A stretch of DNA of 64,000 nt from Branchiostoma belcheri (Eukaryota; Chordata; Leptocardii; Amphioxiformes; Branchiostomatidae), in assembly GCF_001625305.1 (NCBI RefSeq), contig NW_017804476.1, forward strand, positions 1,438,193 to 1,502,192. Reading direction: 5' to 3'. Shown in pieces: positions 25,001 to 37,000 of the stretch. Positions within the stretch are counted from its first letter, which is position 1; every line of letters starts with the position of its first letter. The position numbers and the translations under genes were made by a program. The notes under the pieces were generated by a model that saw only the letters and a list, made by a program, of their open reading frames with translations, made no database searches and was not told where the DNA came from.

Positions 25001-28000
25001 AGTAATTTCATTGGGTGACTACTTTGTGATTGACCGCACTGCAACAAGTTTTTAAACAAGATATAAGAAGTACATAATTATGTAATTTAATTGGGTGACT
25101 ACTTTGTGATTGACAGCACTGCAACAAGTCTTTAAACAAGTTATAAGAAGTAATTTCATTGGGTGACTACTTTGTGATTGACCGCACTGCAACAACTTTT
25201 TAAACAAGATATAAGAAGTACATGTAATTTCATTGGTTGACTACTTTGTAATTGACAGCACTGCAACAAGTTTTTAAACAAGTTATAAGAAGTAATTTCA
25301 TTGGATGACTACTTTGTGATTGACAGCACTGCAACAAGTTTTAAACAAGTTATAAGAAGTAATTTCATTGGGTGACTTCTTTGTGATTGACAGCACTGCA
25401 ACAAGTTTTTAAAAGAAGTAATTTCATTGGATGACTACTTTGTGATTGACAGCACTGCAACAAGTTTTTAAACAAGAAGTAATTTCATTGGGTGACTTCT
25501 TTGTGATTGACAGCACTGCAACAAGTTTTTAAAAGAAGCAATTTCATTGGATGACTATTTTGTGATTGACAGCACTGTAACAAGTTTTTAACAAGTTATA
25601 AGAAGTAATTTCATTGGATGACTACTTTGTGATTGACAGCACTGCAACAAGTTTTTAAACAAGTTATAAGAAGTAATTTCATTGGATGACTACTTTGTGA
25701 TTGACAGCGCTGCATTGCAATGCAACATGGGATACCGTCACGTGCTGGCCTCCTGCTCCTGCGGGGACATTAGTGCACATGCCCTGTCCGGGACAACTCC
25801 GAGGGATCAAATATGACACTTCAAGTGAGTTTTTTGGCATGTTTCTGTGTTTACTTGCCTTTCGAAAGTTATTTTCACATGCTAGCCCAGTCGAGGACAG
25901 TTAATAGGCAAGTCTACGAAAGCCATGCCTTCGGTACTGGTGTTACAGTGCTGAATCAGTGGTCAAAACGGCGTCAGCACTGGGCGTCCAGTGACTCAAA
26001 GTCGAGCACAGGTTTTCCAGTGCTGAATGGCTTTGTTCCAGTGCTGAAGCTCCCTCGGCACTGGAATTCAAGTGTCTCAGCACTCAGTTTCCAGTGCTCA
26101 ACATTGTCTCAGCACTGAGTCGGTTTCCAGTTTCCGCACTCGGTTACCAGTAGTGAACATGCCGTCAGCAATGGAAACGAGTGCTGAGAAATTAGAGCGT
26201 GGTTTTCGTAGTTTTGCGTCCAGTTAGGCCAAAGGCACCAGTAAAAGTTGTCTCATTTCCTTGACCTTGTGTTCTCAATTTCCTGCTTCATTCATATCTG
26301 TTGCCTTGTTCATTCGGCTGATCTCATGAGCAAACGTGAAGAAAAAGACAGACATTATAAAAAGCCTAAAAACTCTGGACCAACACCTACATCTGATTTG
26401 GAGATTGATATTTGACAACAAATTGTGACAGACACAACTAATGGTTTCCATCTCTTCTCATATAAGAAAATGCCACCAAGATGTGCTACGAAAACGGCAC
26501 CTGGGCAGTGAGGGCCGACTACAACGGGAACTGTCGCCCTCTTGTGGACAGTTTTACGGCAGAGAGCGAGGAAATGGTGTGTTACTATAGTTACATGCAG
26601 CGATCTTATGATATTAGCTCTTTCATACTGAATACCATGGAAATATATCAGAGTTGACAAATTTAGGAGAACATGTACATGAAAGATTGTATTTAGACCT
26701 AGAAAACAAATGTTGTGTTTCCTCTTTCCCAACCTGCCCTTCCAAACCTAAGCCTTTTCTCTGGGTGGACGCCTGCAAGGGATATCCTGATTGACCTTTT
26801 CTAGCTCCATGATCTGGCACCTGAGTGATGAAATGTTGTACAATCGATTTTCCAACAATGACATTGAAAATATAAATTAATGCAAGTTTTACTCTGTTAA
26901 ACTGTATTGTTAATAAGTTGAATCACTAGAGATTCTTTAGTCTTTTAAAAAAAAACAAGATCCCTACCTATCAATGTAAATTTTTTAAGGACTGAAACAG
27001 GAAAAACAACATTTTTTTCTAGGCCTCAGCTAAGAAGTTCCAGATTTTGTGCCAACTACGTAAGATCATGACCACAATAAGTTGTGAGATACAATGATCC
27101 TGTTTTTTAAATATGACATTCCTGCCATCTGTTACCAAAAAAAAGTCTTTAAAAAATTACAGCTTTTAGTGGCAAATGTGCAGATGTTGGAACATTGCAA
27201 AGTGTGTTTTGGGCAAACATTTAGAAAGATTGGCCTATTTATGATAGAGAGGTTTGGTGGGCCAGTTAGGGTTAGAGTTAGGGTTAGGGTTAGGGTTAGA
27301 GTTAGGGTTAGGGTTAGGGTTAGAGTTAGGGTTACAGTTAGGGTTAGGGTTAGGGTTAGAGTTAGGGTTAGGGTTAGGGTTAGGGTTAGAGTTAGGGTTA
27401 GGGTTAGGGTTAGAGTTAGGGTTAGAGTTAGGGTTAGGGTTAGGGTTAGAGTTATGGTTAGGGTTAGGGTTAGGGTTAGGGTTAGAGTTGGGGTTAGGGT
27501 TAGGGTTAGAGTTAGGGTTAGGGAGCAAGGTAGTGTAAAGTGCCTTACCCAAGGGCACAACGTCAGGGCATGGTGACTATCGAACCCAGGACCTATTGGT
27601 TCTGAGTTCAAATTTGCTCTAACCGTTGTGCGAAAGACGCCATCAAAAGACTTGTACCAATCATCTGATATGTTTTTTGTGTTCTGCTGCACTTTCCAGA
27701 GACATTGGCGCAGACATCTGGAGAACGCCAAACTCCTGAACAACATCGGCCACGCTGTGTCCCTCTTCTGTCTCGTCATAGCGTTCACGCTGTTCGCATA
27801 TCTTAAGTAAGCCTGCAGATTTGAGTCTCTATATTCTCTACATTCTCTACATAACAGTTTAGTTTACCATGGATAGTGTACACTTTAAGATGAGAACCTG
27901 CATGGGGAGGGGGGTGCTAATGATTACAAATAATGCAAAATTTTCCCCCTGCTGTGGTCATGTTTTGGTGACTCAATGCACGACTTGCACCGTGAAAGTT

Positions 28001-31000
28001 GCCCTTCTGTACCTGACCCCTATGCTGTGGGTTACACCACATACTTTGCTACAGTGCAGGGTTCATTTAAAGAGCAATAGTGCTACCCTTTCGGCCCGAG
28101 GGATCATGCATATCATTCTCTTTCACAGGCCAAATGACGAAGGTGACAAATAGTCTAATCTCCACACTTCAGCAACAGAGGAATACATGAAAGGGTTCTT
28201 GACAAAAATGGAATAGGGTGGCATAACTTATGCCACGAAACCATAAAAGACCAGAGAAAATTGGATCGTCCATTTCATTATGGAACACACAGAGGGGCAG
28301 TTTGTTTTTCCCAAATGAGTCGCTATCACTGTGGCAGATTATTATGTGGTGAGAATGTATGGTTGCATTTATGTGGGTCAGATCAAATGTTATCAAAAGA
28401 CAGAGACTGACGCAAATAAAGCATCTAATTTGAAGAAAATTAAAGAAAGAAGAAATCAATTTTGAACAGAACTTTACAGAAAGAGAATACAAAGTACTGG
28501 TTGATAGCAACAAGCTCATGTAGAATTAAGATTCGAATTCTAAGCATTCCCAAGTAGTTTTCAGTACCAAAGACAGCCACAGTCTGCCTTTATGATCAAA
28601 CCAAAAGCTTTCCTTACATCTATGAATAAGAAACAAATCAATTTGGAACAGAAATTTACAGAAAGGGAGTTACAGAATATCAGTAGATAGCAACAAATTC
28701 TTGTAGATTCAAATTCTAAGCATTCCCAAATAATTTCAGTACCAAGGACAGCCACTGTCTGCCTTTATGACCAACACTAGCTTTCCTTACATGTAACTCT
28801 AGACATTTATCAATGCTTGAATATAATATGTAGTGACAAAGCTTGGTAACAACAAATTCTGCTGTGCGATTGTTCTTAGAAAAAAAAGAAAAAGACCTTT
28901 TCAATGATTTTGACAATAAGACTTATTAGTGATTGTATTTTAAACAATATGGAATGAGGGAAGGCCCAAGAGAAAAACAATAGATTTCTGGCATGTATGT
29001 TTCTTGCTTTCAATATTGTATCTAATTACTATTTTTTGAGTGCTGTTCAAATACTAAACAGTATTACTAAACATTTCATTCTTGGATTGTCTTTACAGAA
29101 GCATCCGGTGTACGAGGAACAACATCCACTGTAACCTGGTGGCAACTTTCATCCTCAGAAACATCTGCTGGTTCATTATGCAAGAAGTTATGAATGTCCA
29201 GACCGTGCTTGACAATAGCGTGAGTTGTGCTCCTATTTTGTACTTACGAGGGTCTGTATGGGGTAGGGATCGTGTCAATGCTTAAAAGCAAATTTGTGTG
29301 GGGTCATGTGGCGTAGCGGTTACAGCGTGTTTGGCTCAGGACCAAGAGGTCCCAGGTTCAAATCCTACCCACGTCACTGATCTTGTGCCCTTGGGAAAGG
29401 CACTTTACACGAGTAACTAGCTTTGATTAGGGACATACCTCGGACAGGACATTAAATGGAAGTCCCGTGTTTGGGGAGAGTCACACCCCACGCACATTGA
29501 AGAACCCACCGCATTTATCGAAAAGAGTAGGGGACCTTCCCGGTGTGAGTGGTTCAAACCTTACAGTCCGGTCTTACGCAGCTTGTACTAATACATGTAC
29601 AAAACTGGTGTGTTACGCCTAAAGGCAGTTTACTGGTTATGCGAAACAAACAATTTAGGAGGGCTGTCCATGCTTGACTGTAAATTTGGTCCCTTCTGCA
29701 ATGCTCAACTTGAAATTAATTTGTTATTTGTGCAAGGCTTTGGGAATAACTTCATCCGAATGCTCTTTTGTATTCATGGGATGTCTATACTAAACTAGTC
29801 TGTGGATTTAGCATGCAGCTCAAAAATCTTCTATCAGATTTCTGGGTAATCTGGCATTTGACTACATGATGCGAAGTCGAAATGTAACATGCCATGAAGA
29901 ATTAAAGTGACCAATTACACTTCACCAAGTATTTCCCAACAATGATTAATGGTGAATTCAAGCCACTGACTACGATAAACAGTGAAGTAAAATGGCTCAC
30001 TACACCTCATGGAATATTAGGCCTTCAGACCCTCACCTATAACACTTCTGTGGATAAATCTCAGTCTCTTACTGATAAGTCAGTAATGTGATCAATGTGC
30101 GAACCGTAAAGTTCACCGAGCAAGATCAAGGTTTTGTTCGGTCGACTGGTTTTGACTGATGGATATAGATGATGATCTACTGTGGCTACAGATGAGGAAA
30201 TATGATAACATACATCAAAAGGTGATCAGCTGTTGTTTAAGAGCTACAGTTTTTGCCTTCTTAGGCGACACCAATTTGATTTGTTGTTTCTCGGATTATT
30301 TCAGAAAAAATATGAAGCCACAGGGCAAAAAAAAAAAACAGGCCAAGGCACCCCATGATAGCCGGAAATGTTACGATATGAGCCATGAAGTCAACATACC
30401 AGGCTGGTTTATGATTAAAACAATACATGTTGAACTTTTAATAAAACGAAGTTGCATTGTTACATTGATAAACTTTAACAACTATCTATAGGAAGAAAAG
30501 GACTTTCTTCAACTGTTGGGGCCAAAATATGTCTTTCATTTAGCATGTTGAAGTTGATTCAGAATTTTTTTTTGCAAGTCAGAAAAAAATGGACAGGCAA
30601 ATCCGAGAAACAACAAATAAAATTGGTGTGGCCTTCTGGCATTAAATATTTGGATACAAGTGACACTGAGGAAAGAGGAGGGATACAAAATGAAGAGAAT
30701 TTTAACTTCGTCTTTGCAGATTACTGCTCCATCATTAGTGCAGCTTTTGTCTGTTTGTTTATCAAAAATCATTAGTTGAACTCTAATTATGTTTCTGAAG
30801 CCCTCTTTTAATACATTAATTACAGTATATGTAAACACATAGATCATAATCTATTACAATGACAAACAGTGCATCATACATATTGCACTGTATTAATTAT
30901 GCGTTATACCAGTAGTTAGCTAACATTGTGCATCACCTTAATAATCTCTAACAATGAGATGAAAATATGCCATAGAGGTAAAATGTTATATCATATATCA

Positions 31001-34000
31001 ATTAGATCAAGTTACATGAGTTATAGCCAGCCTGATATTCAAAGGCATAACTTATTTTTTGGAATAAGGTACATGCTAGTAATTTACAAGATCAATTGTT
31101 AGTTTTTGGAAAGTTTTTCAGAAGATGGTATTATCTCTTGCTCCAGTGGTACTGTCGAGTGGCAGTCACCTTGTTCAACTACTTTCAAGTCACCAACTTC
31201 TTCTGGATGTTTGTGGAGGGGCTGTACCTGCACATCATGGTGGCACATGCCTTTGGGACCGAGAGGATCAAGTGCTGGATGTACGCTGTGATTGGCTGGT
31301 GTGAGTAATCAAATTATAGTCTACAGTACTGGATGTACGCTGTGATTGGCTGGTGTGAGTAATCAAATTATAGTCTACAGTACTGGATGTACGCTGTGAT
31401 TGGCTGGTGTGAGTAATCAAATTATAGTCTACAGTACTGGATGTACGCTGTGATTGGCTGGTGTGAGTAATCATAAGTCTACAGTACTGGATGTACGCTG
31501 TGATTGGCTGGTGTGAGTAATCATAAGTCTACAGTACTGGATGTACGCTGTGATTGGCTGGTGTGAGTAATCAAATTATGTCTACAGCACTGGATGTGTG
31601 CTGTGATTGGCTAAATCAAATTAAGAAAAAAAAGGATTTGGGGGCTTGGTTATATTATGCTTTGGCAGGTTTCAATTTGACTTTTAGAAATCAAATTAAC
31701 TTCATTAAATACATTTTCATTTTTGCTTGTAGAATTTGACATTGGACATGACTTCATGACACAATCACAGTAGCAAGCAAAAAGTTTGGGTTGTGAACTT
31801 TTTTGTTCAGGCATTTTTACGGTGCAGTAGATTAGATGAAACAAAGTCCGACATCTTTTAAAGGATTCCATCACACGATTAAAGTCCCAAGGAAATGTTA
31901 GTGACTGGCTTTTCCGCTATAAAACACTGATCCATCCGGTACCGACTGGCTTACTGATGTTGCGGATAATAGCATTCCACCCAACTGCAAATGCATCAAT
32001 TAATGTCTCCCTGTACATTTATAGACCAGGTCCTCTTATCCCTTACAAACTCCACCATTTGTTTAAGAGTAAAGGCCTGTTTGAAGTATCGTTCTAGTAG
32101 ACACAACTGTCAGATATATAAATCCCGGTACTACATAAGGATAGATCTTTTGAGATCAGACAGTTTTGTGTAGTCATGACATTGCATCTGCGAAATATTA
32201 GGGGAGTATGATAAAAAAAAACAGCTCAGCCTAGCCAAGGAGGTGTATTGAACCCCCTTAACTCTACACAAATCTTTTAACATACACCGTCTATAAATAG
32301 CAGTAAGTTGCAAAATGCATTACCAACGAGTTTATCCAAGGCCCAGGAAAGGAAATGTTGTGTTTCCTGACCGACCCTAAAAAAAAACTGCAGACCCCCA
32401 AACCTTTTTTGGGGTGGACCCCTGCAAGGGACATAAAATTTTTCGAGCTGATCTACCATGATCTGATACCTGAGTGATGAAACATTGTACAATCAGTTTT
32501 CCAACATTGACATTGAAAATATAGTATTTACATATTGCGTAAGTGTCCTCAAAGTTTTATTTTGTACTTGCATTGTATAAGTTGGGTCACTAGAGATCGC
32601 CAAAGTCTAATAAAAAAAGTGAGAAAAAAAAGATAATCCCTACCTATCGACCCTAATTTTTTCAGGACTGAAACAGGAAACACAACATTTTTTCCCTAGG
32701 CCTAAAATGTGTACTCAGCACATAAATGGGTAGGGGAATTAGGCCTAATGTACACAATATGTCCAAGGATCAGGTACTGTATCAAGGAAGATTTGATTTT
32801 CCCTGGTGAAAAATCTTGTTTAAACCACAGAACAGGTGCGCCCCACCAGGTGCACAAGTCATACACAGATGTTTTCTTACATGGAATCAATGCTAGGCTT
32901 AATTTTAGATCCAGAACTAGAACAAATCTAATAGTATTTTATTCTACTTTATTCCCAAAGCTTACAAAGTTACCAGTATTGAATAGAAAAGTGCAGTATG
33001 CAAAATACTTTAAGTCCATTTAGGTTTCAGATTTGCTTCCATCTGTTTCATGTTCTGACTTATTGATAGTTTGACTTATTGATTGATTAATTGATTGACC
33101 AATTGTTTGACTGGCTGACTGACTGACTGACTGACTGACTGACTGACTGATTGATTGATTGACCACCTTTTAAACTGCCTCGTTCACTGCACTCACTCGG
33201 CAGTTCAATCAGTGGTTTATAGGAAATAACCACTCAGGCATTATGTCACCACATACACCTCAGAGCAGGTTAGTATTAACCCTTAAACAGTTGTTGATGA
33301 TGATGATTTCTGTTGCAGGTTTGCCTATCCCAATCATTCTGTCCTGGGTGATAGTGATGTCGCTTTTGCAGGATGAAAGGTAGGATAAATTCAATTACAT
33401 AACGTTACATGTTTATGTATTCAAATCATGTATTAGGCCAAACCAATTTGATTTGTTGGTTCTCGGATTTGGTCAGAAAAAATATGAAGCAACAGGGCAA
33501 AGAAAAAATAGAATAAAAACAAGTCTAGGCATCCTAATATAGCCCCAAATGCTACAATACCGTAGGAGCCATGAAGTCAACACAAAAGGCTGGGTTAAAA
33601 TTTAAACAATGAATTTTGAACTTTTAGTCAAACTACTGCATTGATAGATGGAGAAACTGTAACAAATAGGAAGAAAATGACTTTCCTTAACTGTTGGGGG
33701 AAAAAGCATTTTTTAGTTAATTCAGAACCAGAATCTTTTTTTAACATGATGTATATCCCTTCCTAGTTGCCTTGTAATAACCTGGGTACCATCCAGATTT
33801 TCGCTCCGCATCGCTCGAAAAAATCACAACCTCCTCCTGTCATTTATACACATTGACCACGGTGCCGTCATTTAAGCTTATGCCTTATTTGATAGGAATT
33901 TTGAAGAAGCGCTGCGGAGCAAAAATCCGGATGGCCTACAATGTGATAATGAATATGGAAAATACATTTCTGTAGTCAGAGGATACCCGTCTCTGATAGC

Positions 34001-37000
34001 GAATATAGAATATTGTTCATGGCTGATTATTTGCAAAACTTTTTTGTCATTTTATGTAGATGCTGGGTTGATTCAACAACTGGACAGAACTCTCACTATG
34101 ACTTCATTTACCACGGACCGGTCATCATCGTGTTACTGGTAATTATGCAGTCTTTTACATTTCTAACCTTCATCTCATGTCTGGACAAGATAAAATAAAT
34201 CTATTCCGAGAAGTAATAATATTACAGCTTCATCACAGAAAAATATGGGGCCTGCATGCCCTCTGTTGGCAGCTGTTCAAAAAGATCGTAATTTGTAATA
34301 AGTATATTAGCCATAATGTGTAATTGTCCGTAATTAGCTCGAAGAATTTAACGTAATTCGTAATCAGCAGCGATAATTTTGTGTAATTTATAATATCACT
34401 ACGTAACCCCCATGCAGGCCCTCAAATATAGATTCAGTCTATGGCTTTACAGTATTTGAGGAACAGGTGCGAAAATTGTCACAGTAAGCGAACACACTTC
34501 AACTCTTTATTTCCAGGTGAACTTTGTGATCCTGGGAAAGATTGTGAGAATACTGGTGCTGAAGCTCAGAGCCCACCCAAACTCACTGGATACAACACAC
34601 TACAGGTAGGCCCTGGCTTCAAATCATCTTTGGTTCTTTTCCTATAACTCAAGCTTCGGTCACAACCCGCCATACGTGCTTCTGCGTGCTGTCTACGTGC
34701 AAAAACGTGGGCAAACGTAGGGCATTCGTGCGCGGTGAGTACCACCTCCGTACGGAATCCTACGGATTTTGGAGCACGCAGACACGCCGTAGAACTTTAA
34801 GTGCATGTAAAACTTTTTCTACGTGCGGTCTGCGGATTCACCACCCGTACGTGCGAGTACGTGCGACGCGCATGCCTGTACGTGCCGTACGGAAGAAGTA
34901 CGGCCTCCTTAATACGGTTAAGTTGCAATCGCACGTTGTAAGCACGTACAACTCACTTATCACTTGCGCAACGTACGGTGCACGCAACCGCTCACGGCCA
35001 GGCGTGGCGTGCAGACCCAACGCTTACACCTTGCGCAACCATGCGAGTGACGTGCGTCGACACCACTCCTTCCCCACGTTTTCAGAAAAAAACGTAGCAG
35101 ACGTAGCCTCCCAAAAAACGTACGGACAAAAAGCATGTACGGCAGGTTGTGACCGCAGCTTTAGTAATACACCAGATCTAGAAAGAGTGTTCATTTATTA
35201 CCTCATTATACAGGGGTTTGTGTGGGTTTGCTTGTGTTTCCATTGTTTTTTCCACATGCTTGGCATGTCAGGGATACTGACAGAAAGCTAACTTAAAGGT
35301 CAAAGGGCCCTTCGAAGGTTATCTTATATCCTGTCTTCAATTTCCTGCTATAGGCATTACATTGTGTGTTTCCATAAGGCCACAGCAAGTAATTTTTATG
35401 GATGACATCAGCGCGCGCATTAATTTTCGCCTGATTTTGGAAAAAAAGCCAGAAATTTTGTTGCCTTCTGACAGTGGTGACAACATGCCGAAAATGTGCA
35501 AAGATATCTGTTGCCCTGCCGGAAGGTGGATGGCAGATAACTATAAAGAGAGGAGACAAGAAAAGGCTCTAAACCACTTGTACAATGATCGAGTACAAAT
35601 TTTAAAATGTATGAACCTTGTTTTTTCGGCCTGCCTTGTTTTTTTTTCCGCCTGCTTGCATTGGATTTGGAGTCTACGAAGGATGTCATCAATAAAATTT
35701 ACTTGCTGTGGCCTAATATGTTTTTATGTTATTTGAATGTATGTTGAGTGATTGTTGTATTTTGCCTAAATCCCTCTTCTGATGAGCAACAGTCAAACAA
35801 TAAATGTTAAGCGAATAAACAACACACAGCAACTCTAACAGAACACAACATGTACACTTGTAGTAGCTGCACCGCAGATGACATTGGTACCACACGTCGA
35901 GCATCCAGGGCCTCTTATAAAGTACACTTCAGGTAGGAACCAGTCAGCTAGCAGACCTTAACTACTAACATCCCTATTAATATATAAACATTACATGATA
36001 TTATACCGTCATAATCTTTGCAACATATTTCTATGTTGCAACTAACAACTTCATTGAAGCAAGCTTGGATGAGAAACAGATTCATTCTCTATCTATGAGA
36101 ATTGGCCGTAACTTTTGACCATTTGATTTTGTTTAAAGTAGTCTAGTTTTAACACAAACCAGACCATGATTTGAACTGAAAGGAAAGAAATTTATTTCAA
36201 GCATAATGACTGAAATGAGGGGGGAAATGATGTAACCACATACTGACAAGAAGGTTGAATTGGAGTTCTTACATTTTGAGGTCTAAATTTTGAATTGGAG
36301 CTCTTACAAATATGTCTAAAGAATAATGCCAAAAGAGGACATTTTCAAAACAGAAATAACAGTACCAAGGTGAACATAGATTGCAAACAAACATAACATA
36401 CTGTATATACAATTAATTATATGTTGTACATATACACAGACATTAATAAGAATGACACATGCAAGAACTAATGTCACATGGAAGAACTGCAGTGATTTTG
36501 AAAGCTTTGGATGCTTGCTCTTAGATAGAGCAAGAGAACAACTGCAAAACTCTGACACACCAAATGGTATATCTTTAAGTTTAAAGACGGTCTGCATGGT
36601 ATTTTTCATAAGACATAATCAGGCCCTTTTAGTCTTCGTAATCCGTAGGCAGCCTCCCAAAATCATCGTAATTCATGATCGGTTCATAAGCCGTAGCGCA
36701 TAATTTTTCGTAATCAGCTCTGAGAATTTAACGTAATTTGTAATCAGCTGTGAAAATTTTGCGTAATTCATAATCACTACCCCCCCCCCCATGCAGGCCC
36801 TCTTTAAAAGATGTTAAAAATGACTCCACCCCTGTGGTGTTGCCAAAAATGTCATGTTTCTAATGAAAGATCTGCCTATTTCTCCCCAGCATCAAGGCAG
36901 TGAAAGCGACGGTGGTGTTGTTGCCTCTTCTGGGCATCACATACATGCTGTTCTTCATCCACCCCAGCGGGAGAGGGACGTCCAAAATCTTCTTCAGATA

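Noticed and set aside
24885-25707. CRISPR-like direct repeats
   Set aside because: Units are contiguous and degenerate with no unique spacers, in a eukaryotic intron.
27094-27788. Long frames encoding VRVRVR, LTLTLT and NPNPNS repeats
   Set aside because: They arise from the TTAGGG-type hexamer array read in different frames, and run into SINE and exon 5 sequence.
29310-29365. tRNA gene candidate with A and B boxes
   Set aside because: The cloverleaf is not preserved and it continues into a SINE body; similar heads occur at 10265, 15126 and 27640.
34686-35291. A 201-codon open frame on the + strand
   Set aside because: It lies within a CGTACG-word inverted-repeat element and has no domain or splice support.
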